Both the position numbers and the translations under genes were made by a program. Positions 55,512 to 63,964 of a stretch of DNA of 64,000 nt are shown one piece after another. Where the stretch lies: contig NZ_MAOC01000069.1 in NCBI RefSeq assembly GCF_001884135.1, forward strand, positions 82,637 through 146,636. The letters run 5' to 3'. This stretch comes from Bacillus nitratireducens. GTDB taxonomy: Bacteria; Bacillota; Bacilli; Bacillales; Bacillaceae_G. Position 1 is the stretch's first letter; each line of letters opens with the position of its first letter. A model generated the notes under the pieces. That model saw only the letters and a program-made list of their open reading frames with translations. It had not been told where the DNA came from and did no database searches.

Positions 55512-55718
55512 ATGAAAAGTTTTGGTACGTTAGTAATCTCTACCGTCATTTCAGCAGGCTTAGTATATTATAATATCGATTCCTTTTATAATAAATTTAC
55601 ATCCGGGAATACATATTACTGGGTGAACGGTATCCTAGCTGCTGGATTCCTTATATCCTTAATTATCAACATAAAAGATATCATCAAGAAAAACTACACA
55701 ACTTCTGAATCGAATTAA
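55512..55718 (+). CDS. Small membrane protein, 68 aa
   Basis: ATG after GGAGGGCAGCATC. Two hydrophobic helices (FGTLVISTVISAGLVYYNID and VNGILAAGFLISLIINIKDI) and a charged tail. Unknown function. A short hairpin with T run follows at 55718-55741. Stand-alone gene, divergent from the broken gene at 55136-55418. Confidence 0.65.
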   Translation: MKSFGTLVISTVISAGLVYYNIDSFYNKFTSGNTYYWVNGILAAGFLISLIINIKDIIKKNYTTSESN

Positions 55719-55786
55719 GGAGCCTATTATGGTTCCTTTTTCTATGCAAAATAAAAAAGCAGCGCATTCGCTACTTTGAATTCTTT

Positions 55787-56065
55787 TTATCCCCAAATGA
55801 AATGATATATATATTCTCCCGTTACACGTTCATTAATTCCAGCAATCCTAGCGAATCTCATTAAGTCCGCCCCTTGAAGAAAATACACCGAAATCGTAAC
55901 TGGTACTTGTGACCACATGAATTGATAAAGCTCATTCACTCTCTGATTCGTCGAAACGATTAAATCATTTACTGGTCCATGATTCCATGCAGAGGTTTGA
56001 ACTGAAGTGAACGGAAGGTCTTTCCCATTAACCACTATTCTTGCCACACTTTGAGTTATGTCCAC
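55787..56065 (-). CDS. Small protein of a two-member family, 92 aa
   Basis: Start placed at the GTG at 56065 (MDITQSVARIVVNGKDLPF) because GGAGGGGATT lies 3-12 bases upstream and because the homologue at 40024-40308 starts the same way; the longer in-frame start at 56158 has no ribosome site. Ends GEYIYHFIWG. Shared positions with the homologue include TNQRV/TDERV, FMWS/ALWS and ISVYF/VEVYY. No known domain. The neighbours are an HNH nuclease and a resolvase fragment, so phage or plasmid origin is plausible. Confidence 0.6.
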   Translation of the reverse strand: MDITQSVARIVVNGKDLPFTSVQTSAWNHGPVNDLIVSTNQRVNELYQFMWSQVPVTISVYFLQGADLMRFARIAGINERVTGEYIYHFIWG

Positions 56066-56245
56066 AACAATCCCCTCCACCATTACAAAAATTAGACCTG
56101 TTTCTATACTTATATTCTTGATTAATAATAAATGTTTAAGGCAGACCCCTATTTTCATTTCTACTCAAAAACAATTTATTTGATAAAATAAAAAAGCAGC
56201 GGATTCGCTACTTTAAAGTAAATTAAACTATTCCTTTTTCTTTTG

Positions 56246-56542
56246 CTATTTCGTACAAAACAGTATGACTAACTCCTGTTTCAGTACATATTTTCGCTCT
56301 TTTGCCTTTTCTATCCCTATTCTTTGCAATTCCTTATGTTTAACCCTATTAACATCATGTATCTTCCCATGACATTCAAGGCATAACATAACCAAATTAC
56401 TAATTCGATTCGTTCCACCTTTCGCTAAAGGAACGGTGTGGTGTATATCTAAATCATTTGTTTCTCCGCAATTTGCACACTCTTTAGGTAAAACATTTAA
56501 GTAATACGTACGATTCTGTTCGAATTCCTCTCTACTATTCAT
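56246..56542 (-). CDS. HNH endonuclease, possibly frameshifted at the C-terminus
   Basis: ATG at 56542 (MNSREEFEQNRTYYLNVLPK). The HNH core is clear: ECANCGETNDLDIHHTVPLA with CxxC zinc pair, then GGTNRISNLVMLCLECHGKI with the second CxxC and H. The frame ends KLVILFCTK-like, but another frame just beyond codes AKICTETGVSHTVLYEIAKE, a recombinase-like helix-turn-helix. An indel near 56300 may have cut a DNA-binding tail off. It overlaps the resolvase fragment by 8 bases. Confidence 0.8.
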   Translation of the reverse strand: MNSREEFEQNRTYYLNVLPKECANCGETNDLDIHHTVPLAKGGTNRISNLVMLCLECHGKIHDVNRVKHKELQRIGIEKAKERKYVLKQELVILFCTK

Positions 56543-56804
56543 TTTTACTCTCCTCAGCATTTAAAGTCGATTGTTTAGAATAGTGTTCTTTTATATACCT
56601 ATACAGGGTTGCACGTGCACGAGCAACATCAAACATCTCACATACTTCTACTTTCGTTTTACCAGAAGCAAGCATTTCCATCATGCCTTGAATTTGTTGA
56701 GGAGTATGAGCCTTCTTTCTACCGCCTTCTCTTCCTCTTGCCTTTGCAGCAGCTACACCACTAATAACACGTTCATTAATTACTTCACGTTCCATTTCAG
56801 CCAT
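56535..56804 (-). pseudogene. Serine recombinase C-terminal fragment
   Basis: MAEMEREVINERVISGVAAA, KARGREGGRKKAHTPQQIQG and VCEMFDVARARATLYRYIKE match the E-helix end and the helix-turn-helix of a resolvase/invertase. The catalytic domain with the active serine is missing upstream. The ATG may allow a DNA-binding-only product. Confidence 0.75.
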
Positions 56805-56878
56805 TTAATAAGTATAAATTTAGAAAACTCATAAACAAAAAAAGAGTGCTGTGAAGAAACGCACTCATTCAAAGGACT

Positions 56879-57073
56879 TTACCAATCCTTACGCTTATCA
56901 CAATCACAGTCACGATCATGATTACGTTTACGACGACATTCATCACAATCACAGTCGCGGTCACGTCTACAACGACGGTCATCACAATCTCTATGTCTGC
57001 GTCTACAGAACATTAAATCATCCCAAAATCTATCACAATCTCGGGAACGTCTGAAATTACAATTACATCCCAT
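56879..57073 (-). CDS. Cys/Arg/Asp-rich low-complexity protein, 64 aa
   Basis: Starts MGCNCNFRRSRDCDRFWDDL and continues with repeats of RDCD, RRRHRD and DCDCDEC to KDW. Eleven or more cysteines, mostly spaced C-x-C or C-x6-C, with alternating Arg and Asp. AGAGGAGG lies 9 bases before the ATG. Composition recalls spore coat or metal-binding proteins of the group, but no family is known to me. The repetitive gene also opens a long frame on the other strand, which is a shadow. Confidence 0.6.
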   Translation of the reverse strand: MGCNCNFRRSRDCDRFWDDLMFCRRRHRDCDDRRCRRDRDCDCDECRRKRNHDRDCDCDKRKDW

Positions 57074-57312
57074 AAATATAATTACCTCCTCTTAACTCTA
57101 GGATTCATCATATTCTATGCTAAAAAACAAAAACAGCTTGTTTACTAGTCTACTTTCTGCATTTTAAAGTAATAATGTTATTACCTAATCTTTAAGTTTC
57201 AAATCTATTTCACCCCTTATCTTTCCTTAACAACAAACAAGACGCCACCCAGATCACGCGGTAGCGCCTACGATAATTGCTATACACTTAACCAGACTCA
57301 TTTATCCTCACA

Positions 57313-57507
57313 TTATTTATTTCTTTGCTTCCATACCCCATTCTCTTTACGATAAGTATTCTTGCCATTCATGAAGTCAGCTGTATTGCCAGGAATGCTA
57401 TATTTTTTCTTTTTCTTTTTCTTTCTTTTCTCTTTAGACTTTTCCAAAATAACTTGTTGTAGATCTGTTCTCCATTGCTTTAAGCGTTCTTTTTCTCGCA
57501 TCTTCAC
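57313..57507 (-). CDS. Basic hypothetical protein, 62-64 aa
   Basis: GTG (57507) or ATG (57501) after AGGGGTATAA. Lysine-rich middle (SKEKRKKKKKKKYSIPGNTA) and tail FMNGKNTYRKENGVWKQRNK. Unknown function. The T-rich opposite strand gives a shadow frame. Confidence 0.4.
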   Translation of the reverse strand: MKMREKERLKQWRTDLQQVILEKSKEKRKKKKKKKYSIPGNTADFMNGKNTYRKENGVWKQRNK

Positions 57508-57642
57508 TTATACCCCTAATGAAATTTATATATGTTCATATCAAATATACCTCTAGAATTAAATCAACGAAAGGGGTTACAATTATTTATCAACTTAGTT
57601 TAAAGTGTATATATCAAGTCAAATGTCCATTTTATTCAAATT

Positions 57643-57887
57643 TAAAAGAGCGCCCATGCCATGGATGCTCTTAATGTGATAAAGGGTTTCCTATGAGTAT
57701 TGAATGAGACACGAAGAACTTGTCCCATAATTCAATATATGCTCGTCCTTATCAAAGGGTGCAATAAAAAAGAGCACCCGCCATTAGGTACTCTTCAACA
57801 AATAAGTATGGCGCTCCGGGTTTCACCTCATATGATAACTCGTCCCACGATTTTATAATATGCTTGTCTCATTCAAAGGTGTACTTG
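57643..57887. repeat. Two tandem 122-bp units
   Basis: Units at 57643-57764 and 57765-57887 share the order: AAAAGAGC(G/A)CCC hairpin with CTCTT, a variable part, AACT(T/C)GTCCCA, ATAATATGCT or ATATATGCT and AAAGG(G/T)TG. Each opens with a stem (GAGCGCCCATGCC / GGATGCTC type). They are non-coding on both strands. Confidence 0.6.
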
Positions 57888-57889
57888 TT

Positions 57890-58250
57890 TAATGTATAAT
57901 TTCTATATAACAAAGAAAAAAACACCCATTCTGGATGCTTTTTAACTATTTTTATTTTCAATAAGACTATAAGTTCAGAGTCCCTTTTGTTATTTTCGTT
58001 CCTGGTCTCGGAATATTCCAGACTAAATGAACTTACCTCATAATTTTTCTTTCCAATTTTAACATTCTTTCAAAACTCTGTAACAAAACAACTCTTTTGC
58101 AACTTCTCTTTGTATCTCTTTATACTCTTGCTTGCTGATTTCTGGAAAGAATGATAATTGCTCCATCTATAATCCCCCTATTTCGAATTTTAATTTTCAT
58201 ATCCACATTTGATACGTGAAATTTTACTGTCTCATTGTTGAATAAGGGAA
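57890..58250. other. No gene recognised
   Basis: Contains a small hairpin near 57920 (CACCCATTCTGGATG) with a T run and AT-rich sequence. No supported gene. Confidence 0.3.
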
Positions 58251-58255
58251 CCATT

Positions 58256-58416
58256 AAGCCTTTAATAATTTACGTTTCTTGTTGGCCATCTTCTCTTTTG
58301 CTGCTTCAATGTTATTTGCTATCCTTGTATGATGGTCCTGATCAAATTGAATCATGGCATCTATTACTGGTGTGAATCCTTGTTCCGCCTTGGAGAACCG
58401 AGCAGTTAGCTTTTGC
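58256..58416 (-). pseudogene. C-terminal remnant of an unknown gene
   Basis: Open frame without start: QKLTARFSKAEQGFTPVIDA, MIQFDQDHHTRIANNIEAAK, EKMANKKRKLLKA then stop. Clearly coding-like, helical and charged; the 5' part is gone. Family unknown. Confidence 0.4.
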
Positions 58417-58709
58417 TAGCTGCTTTTTGTTTGAACAAAACGAACTCAATTGACTGCACAAACATATTATATTTTGTGTTCCTTTCTCTATATATTGAAA
58501 TAGTCTTTACAAATGGATAATCTCGTCACGAGAGCACTTTATTAAGTGCTCTTTTTTGCGTTCCACATTAATACAAAATGAAATTTTCATTTTAATCTTA
58601 AGTACACATTTAATTGAATATTACTTCATCAGACACGAATCATTTTTTATAAGGACGCTCTGTACTTGCGCCCTTATTTAAATACTCAATGTTATTCCCC
58701 TGCACATTT

Positions 58710-58958
58710 TTATAAATTGTATACAGTTCCATATGGAATTGTCGAAAAAGAAATTCCATATGGCGTATTATAATGCATTGGATAATAATCCATAGATGAG
58801 TAGTACGGTTGTATGCCTTGCTGCATTTGTTGCATTTGCTGCTGTGCTTGTAGCGCTTGTTGAACAGCTTGAATTGTACTTTGTGCTCCGCTATACGTAA
58901 TACCCGCCGTACCATACGGACGCATTCTATCCTGGGTACCAAAATATGAATAAAACAT
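58710..58958 (-). CDS. Gln/Tyr-rich small protein, 82 aa
   Basis: MFYSYFGTQDRMRPYGTAGI, a glutamine-rich helix (AVQQALQAQQQMQQMQQ) and a Tyr/Pro-rich tail ending PYGTVYNL. GGAAGCGAG lies 11 bases before the ATG. Composition suits a spore or surface protein but no family is recognised. The overlapping frame in the same strand (58640-58942) is a shadow. Confidence 0.5.
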   Translation of the reverse strand: MFYSYFGTQDRMRPYGTAGITYSGAQSTIQAVQQALQAQQQMQQMQQGIQPYYSSMDYYPMHYNTPYGISFSTIPYGTVYNL

Positions 58959-59158
58959 TATTATTCAACTCGCTTCCATATAAGTTATTACAAAGTATGT
59001 TATGATTCTTAATTTCCGTGAGTGTTAAAAACTAGTTCCCTAGCTTTTATTCAAATAGTGTTTTTGTTTAATTTTTAAAATACAACCGCTTGTCCATTTC
59101 ACTTTGCTCTATCATTGCATTTACTATTAGTAATACGAATTTTTAGAGGTGAATTATA

Positions 59159-59383
59159 TTGGACGAGTTTTTATCTTCTACTGCATTAAATCCGGACTCG
59201 ATTGGACCTACACTCCCACCTATGCAACCTTTTCAATTCCCCACTGGAACGACTGGGCCGACACTATTTTTCACTTCCCTTGCACCAGACCCTGAACCTA
59301 ATGAAAATAACCTAACTCTCGGATACATAAATTATTTATTAACAAAGATGTCCTTCGGCAGGTTTATCCAAATATATATATAA
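59159..59383 (+). pseudogene. BclA-type exosporium leader, collagen part lost
   Basis: TTG start after AGGTG. The product starts MDEFLSSTALNPDSIGPTLP then PMQPFQFPTGTTGPT. This is the N-terminal targeting motif of BclA-like exosporium proteins (LDP-x-IGPTLPP), normally followed by many GPT triplets. Only one or two triplets remain before an unrelated tail (LAPDPEPNENNLTLGYINYL). The truncated product could still be targeted to the exosporium but lacks the collagen stalk and the C-terminal globule. Confidence 0.75.
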
Positions 59384-59418
59384 ATGTGAAAAACTAAATT
59401 TTAATCTGACCAAAGGAG

Positions 59419-59787
59419 ATGAAGAAATCGTTTAAAAAATTCGGTATAGGAGTATTTTCTACAGCAATTGTATTAAGCGCCAGTATAGGTTTTTCAGGTA
59501 TTGTATCAGCAGATAGTCCATCTGCAAATGAACAAGTTAGGAATGGAGACTTTGAGGATGGGCTAAATAACTGGATTTTATCTAATTCTAATTCTAATTC
59601 TTCTACCGAGAATATCGGCTCTTCTGAAACAGGCAATCATTATCTGAAATTAATACATGCAGACACAGCCTATCAGCTTGTTACTGTAAAGCCGAATACA
59701 GAATATACATTAACATTTGATATAGCGGGGAGTATAGGTTCTACAAGGGAAAATACACGCTGTAAAATAAAACAGCACATCGGTTAA
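59419..59787 (+). pseudogene. Secreted carbohydrate-binding protein truncated by an IS
   Basis: Signal peptide MKKSFKKFGIGVFSTAIVLS...VSA (about 1-32), then a CBM4/9-like module: NEQVRNGDFEDGLNNWILSN, GNHYLKLIHADTAYQLVTVK and NTEYTLTFDIAGSIG. The match ends near 59750, where IS231-like sequence starts; the last 11 residues are coded by IS DNA. The original protein was probably much longer (enzyme or adhesin with a binding module). Confidence 0.75.
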
Positions 59788-60097
59788 AACGTTGATTAAG
59801 TCTTTCTGAATTCATAATTGTAGCTGTATTTGCACAAAGCTGACTACATAATCGAGTAAGAGAATCGCTTGCTACATGTTGACTAATCCAGATACATAAA
59901 GCAGCTAAATCTTTTGCGCCATACTTACTTTTACGTTTTACAAAACCTGTCTCTTGTTCCAGTTTTTGAAGAATATGTAGAGATAGATATCGCTGTAATT
60001 CTTCAGCGAATAATGAAACTCATCTTGAATCAAAATATCCATACAAAAACGCCATCCTTTCTGTATATTTCTACAAACAGGATAGCGCTTTTTTCAT
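59752..60097 (-). mobile_element. IS231/IS4-type fragment with left end and transposase N-terminus
   Basis: Minus strand: the 50-bp end repeat at 60042-60097, then MDILIQDEFH at 60041, a frameshift, [40 protein letters not shown] and further to 59755. The first 200 bases of the plus strand match 38095-38335. The rest of the IS is missing, and it cuts the gene at 59419. Confidence 0.8.
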
Positions 60098-60165
60098 TTT
60101 AAAGGTTGCATTCTATGATGAATTATATTAATAAGGTAATATCAACTATACGTAATAATTGATAT

Positions 60166-60492
60166 TTAATTGATATTAGAACTTATTACTTTATATTTAT
60201 CTTCTTTTGCAACATCTATAATTGCATCAATTTTTTGTTGTTCATTATTCAGCTCATGTCCTTTGATCCAAACTTTATATCCTATTTCTCCTACTACTCC
60301 AACTTTAGTTATAACAACATCTAACTGTTTTTCTTTTTGAAAATATTCAATAGCAGTTGCCTTTGCTTTTTCTTGAGTTTTTGGAAATTCTTTGTCACTT
60401 AATGGATCTTTCGTTGTTAATGTAATGTAAGAGACAAAACCAATAATAATTAAAGTTATAGTAGAAAATCCAATTAAAAATATTTTTTTCAT
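60166..60492 (-). CDS. Small membrane-anchored protein, 108 aa
   Basis: N-terminal helix (IFLIGFSTITLIIIGFVSYI) as uncleaved anchor or signal, then a compact extracellular domain (KATAIEYFQKEKQLDVVITK, GEIGYKVWIKGHELN, AKEDKYKVISSNIN). Size and pattern recall small exported proteins of the DUF1433/DUF3139 kind in Bacillus, but the assignment is uncertain. It follows the IS fragment and has its own terminator-like region. Confidence 0.6.
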   Translation of the reverse strand: MKKIFLIGFSTITLIIIGFVSYITLTTKDPLSDKEFPKTQEKAKATAIEYFQKEKQLDVVITKVGVVGEIGYKVWIKGHELNNEQQKIDAIIDVAKEDKYKVISSNIN

Positions 60493-60779
60493 TCTTCTTC
60501 ATCCTTGTCTATCTTTTTTTAAAGATTAACATATCATTTATCGTTTTTCAATAAATAAATATCACATTTCACTATTTTTTTATTGAAAACATCTACAACT
60601 TAGACAAATATAAAAGTCATTCCTCTAACTATCCTGATCTTTATCTCAACTAATCTATTACATAATGTAGAGTTATAAAAGAGTTTGATCATTATTAAAG
60701 AACTACAAAAATAAAAACCCCAATCTCTCTCTATTAAAATTGAGAAATTGGGGTTAAGTTATTTAACAATAGTTTTCAT

Positions 60780-61691
60780 TTAAAACAAGTAGCTAATTAA
60801 TAAGCCTGCCGATAATAAGAAGCCGAAAATCGTATTTGTCATCGCTGTTGATTTCATTGCGATGCGCATATATCCGGGATCCTTTGCTCCTTTTTGGAAA
60901 CTTTGAATTGCAGAGATTGGCTTTCTCAAACCTAAGAACATAACTAATGCCCAAGGGCTTATATAACCCATTAATACAATCACCGCGATCCATAAATAAG
61001 CAATGAAAAAGGCTACAGCTAGTGTTACTATTGCTTTTTCTCTCCCAAGGAGGATTACTAATGTCTTTCTTCCACCTTTAATATCTTCTTCGATATCTCG
61101 GATGTTATTCGACATGTTAATTGCACCGACTAAAATTCCAATTGGAATGGAAATCAATACACTTTCAATCGTTATCGTATTCGTTTGAATAAAGAAAGCA
61201 ATGAGTACAAAACATGTCCCCATTAACAATCCAGAAACTAATTCTCCAAACGGAGTGTACGCAATTGGTAATGGACCACCTGTATATAAGTAGCCAACCG
61301 CCATCCCAATTAAACCAATAACGACTAACCACCAGCTGCTATTCATACAAATATAAACTCCAATAATTGCTGCTACCACATACAATAAAAGTGCAACTGT
61401 TAACACATTTTTTGGTTTCAATCCATGACGGACAATTCCACCACCGATGCCAACAGAATCAGCGGTATCTAATCCACGTTTGAAATCATAGTACTCATTA
61501 AATAAGTTCGTTGCTATTTGCAATGCTAAACATGCAACCATCATCGCAATAAATAAAAGCCAATGAATTTCGGCAACGTAAAGTGATGCCACTGTCCCTA
61601 AAATTACAGGTGAAAACGTCGCCGTTAATGTATGCGGGCGCGTCATCTTCCATATTAATTTAGCGGAACTAATTTCTTTTTCTGTCCCCAT
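60780..61691 (-). CDS. menA: 1,4-dihydroxy-2-naphthoate polyprenyltransferase
   Basis: A 303-aa UbiA-family membrane prenyltransferase that attaches the polyprenyl chain in menaquinone synthesis. Eight to nine helices. The two Asp-rich motifs are visible: NLFNEYYDFKRGLDTAD and NNIRDIEEDIKGGRKTL; MTRPHTLTATFSPVILGT near the start is typical of MenA. The ATG at 61691 is preferred; the TTG at 61703 lies against the GGAGA ribosome site, leaving no space. An IStron lies just upstream in the same direction, so the menA mRNA may contain it and need splicing. Confidence 0.92.
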   Translation of the reverse strand: MGTEKEISSAKLIWKMTRPHTLTATFSPVILGTVASLYVAEIHWLLFIAMMVACLALQIATNLFNEYYDFKRGLDTADSVGIGGGIVRHGLKPKNVLTVALLLYVVAAIIGVYICMNSSWWLVVIGLIGMAVGYLYTGGPLPIAYTPFGELVSGLLMGTCFVLIAFFIQTNTITIESVLISIPIGILVGAINMSNNIRDIEEDIKGGRKTLVILLGREKAIVTLAVAFFIAYLWIAVIVLMGYISPWALVMFLGLRKPISAIQSFQKGAKDPGYMRIAMKSTAMTNTIFGFLLSAGLLISYLF

Positions 61692-61849
61692 AACTTTGTT
61701 CAATCTCCGATACGATAAACTTAACTAAATCTATACAATTCAATCAAATTTACACGAGTTAGTGCTTCATCGTGTTCTCGCAACCCCGAAGGGACGAGGG
61801 GTATAACACTCCACACGAGGCAGTATCGTTACCTCCTATTATCAAGCAA

Positions 61850-62979
61850 TTATTTTACCCATCTTGATAAATTTATCGAAGCATTTAAATCTCTATCGTG
61901 GTGGCTATTGCATGAAGCACAACGCCACTCACGTATTTTTAAACTCCACTGTCCTTCTGGTTGAACTGAATGGTCGTATTTTACTCCGCAACATGAGCAA
62001 ATCTTGCTTGAGGCGAACCATTTATCAGCTTTTACATACTCAATGCCATACTTCTCGCACTTGTATGACAAACATTGAAAGAAGAAGTGTAACTTTTGAA
62101 ATGAAAATGCTTTCGATAGTTTTTTGTTTTTTAACAGGTTTAAGATAGGTAAGTCTTCCACAACGATCCTCATTGGTTTGGTTTTCACCAATTTAGCTGT
62201 TGCTTGATGGATATGGTTAATTCGGATATTCGTAATTTCCCTAGATAACCGCAGGTGCTCAGTTTTAGCTTTTTCATATCCGGCAGACTGAATTTTTACA
62301 CCTTTTTTAAATCCCCTAGACATTTCTCTTTGTGCTGACTTTTTCCTTTTCAAAAGCTTTTTAACCTTGGCATCTTTGTTTATATTTCGTTCTTTCATAC
62401 CATTAGAAGCTACAAACAGCTCTTTTAAACCAACATCCACACCAATCGACTCATTGGTTAGTGCTTGTAATTCAAAGTCTTCTTGGAATCCTACACTAAT
62501 CCACCAGTGACGACCGTCAAATGTAACTCTTGGATTGGATGGTTTTTGTTTCTTGGTAGTTGTTGGCTTGTTTTCACTTCTCCAATGGACTGAATATGAA
62601 CTACTTTCTTTCCTATAATCAGTCTTTCATAATTGGCATAAAATCCTTGAATTAAATCTTTTTTTGATTTATAAGAAGTGTGAGAACCATTTTTGTACTT
62701 TTTGAACGAATGTTTCCTCGCCGTATCAAAATCTTTTGAAGCCTGTTTAGGAACTTGTGCGTTGATGTTATTTAACCACTCATATCTCTTTCGCTTCTTA
62801 ATTTTTGTAAATCGTTTCTGTAAAGCTAACTGTGAAACAGATTTTCCAAATAGCTTATAGTATCTATCACTCATTCTTTTACAATAGTTATAAGCGAATC
62901 TTGCAGCACCAGCATGGTTTCTAAGCACTTGTTCTTGTTCAGGCGTTGGAATCAGTCTGACTTTCTTCGCCAATATCAT
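61850..62979 (-). pseudogene. TnpB (IS605/IS607 type), split by a frameshift
   Basis: N-terminal part from 62979: MILAKKVRLIPTPEQEQVLR, YNYCKRMSDRYYKLFGKSVS. The frame shifts near 62570; the second frame gives NPRVTFDGRHWWISVGF, GVDVGLKELFV (RuvC D), VVEDLPILNLLKNKKL (E) and the zinc ribbon CSCCG ... CASCNSHHDRDLNAS (last D). All RuvC-type nuclease residues are present but in two frames, so a full RNA-guided TnpB is not made without frameshifting. The RNA guide (omega RNA) would come from the 3' end region at 61850-61736. Confidence 0.88.
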
Positions 62980-63141
62980 CAGAATGTAACCCCTTTACTG
63001 TGCGATTATTCGGGCACTCATCTTTTAGATAATGAAAGATTGATTCTTCTAAATTGTAGCGTGTTCCATCAGCATTCTCCTAAGACTACTAGGATACAAA
63101 CCTGTTAATTCCGATACTTGACTAACTCGTGAAAATTTCAT
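62939..63141 (-). pseudogene. TnpA (IS607-like) remnant with helix-turn-helix
   Basis: ATG at 63141 after GGGGTGAG: MKFSRVSQVSELTGLYPSSL then RRM and a stop after a frameshift; the other frame goes on ENADGTRYNLEESIFHYLKD to 62939, overlapping the tnpB start. The MerR-like helix-turn-helix at the start resembles IS607 TnpA. The serine recombinase domain is missing. Confidence 0.55.
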
Positions 63142-63149
63142 TAATATTC

Positions 63150-63605
63150 TCACCCCATTGAATTTACCACAATGCATAGGTTCGGTAGCTTCAATGGGAT
63201 TTGATAGATTTAATTAAATTTATCTCGTTCAACTAAGGGCGCAATTCCTTAGCCAGTTCTCTTATGAACTTCTCATATTTTCACATGAGCGCAGACTATA
63301 TGTTTATCTCTTTAGAGATAGAGGATTTTTCCACCACCATAGGCTTGTGATGTACTCTCGTCAGTTATACGAGATAGTCGTTGAACGTTCATCTTATCCA
63401 TTTTGACTTAGATGATTCGAGGCGGAAGACCCATTGTTCTAGTGTTTAGGATTTAACCTTACACCATCTGATTGATTTTTTCTGCTTTCGCAACATTCAC
63501 GCTCGCTATTTCTAGCCACGTTGTAGTTCAATCAGCTTTAGGGATTGCCCGCAGTTAACCCTCACTACTAGCCAATCACTGGACTAGCAGGGCTTACTGA
63601 TATAT
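63150..63605 (-). ncRNA. Group I intron ribozyme core of the IStron
   Basis: Minus-strand core elements in order: P/Q segment AACTGCGGGCAATCCCTAAA (about 63553-63534), R segment GTTCAACGACTATC (about 63386-63373) and S segment ACATATAGTC (about 63303-63294). GACTAT (63379-63374) and ATAGTC (63299-63294) pair perfectly as P7. Other hairpins (CTCTATCTCTAAAGAGAT, CTCATGTGAAAATATGAG) fit peripheral stems. The region is richer in G+C than its surroundings and lacks coding frames. Confidence 0.85.
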
Positions 63606-63798
63606 TTAATTAACTTTCGTTATAATTGGTTAAATAAATCGTAACAGTTAGTTACCCTACATTTAAGTATAAATTACTAGCAGTATCTTTCTATCTATTT
63701 CCTGCTTCACATCTATTATATCAAAAAAAGAATTGGCGATAGAACTTTCATGCTCTTGCTTACACCATAAATTTGCATCAAAATATATTTTTTTCTAA

Positions 63799-63954
63799 TA
63801 TGGGGGTACCCCTAATACCCCAGAAGAAAAAGAAGAGTTTGAATCCTTTAACGTACAGGGCGTTCCATATATCATTGTAAAAGATCATGAAAATAACATT
63901 CAAAAATTAATTCTTGGATTCAGCACTCAATCATTAGAAGAGGCTATTTTATAA
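63799..63954 (+). pseudogene. Thioredoxin-fold protein, 3' fragment
   Basis: Open frame without start: YGGTPNTPEEKEEFESFNVQ, GVPYIIVKDHENNIQKLILG, FSTQSLEEAIL then stop. The cis-proline loop GVPYII and the following strand pattern are those of thioredoxin-like proteins. The CxxC half is missing upstream. Confidence 0.65.
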
Positions 63955-63964
63955 TAATCATCCC

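Larger units (their letters stand above)
61736..63610 (-). mobile_element. IStron (BcISt1-type): group I intron plus IS605/607-type genes
   Basis: On the minus strand in order: group I intron core (about 63605-63150), a TnpA remnant (63141-62939), a frameshifted tnpB (62979-61850) and a 3' end with hairpins (61850-61736, CCCTCGTCCCTTCGGGG then GTTGCGAGAACACGATGAAG). This is the layout of IStrons known from C. difficile and the B. cereus group. It sits in the leader of menA, same strand. The limits are approximate (within about 20 bases). Confidence 0.82.

Noticed and set aside
56851-57054. His/Asp/Tyr-rich plus-strand frame
   Set aside because: Antisense of the Cys/Arg/Asp-rich gene that has AGAGGAGG upstream.
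58640-58942. 100-aa minus-strand frame overlapping the Gln-rich gene
   Set aside because: Out-of-frame shadow; the 58710-58958 frame has the better start and composition.
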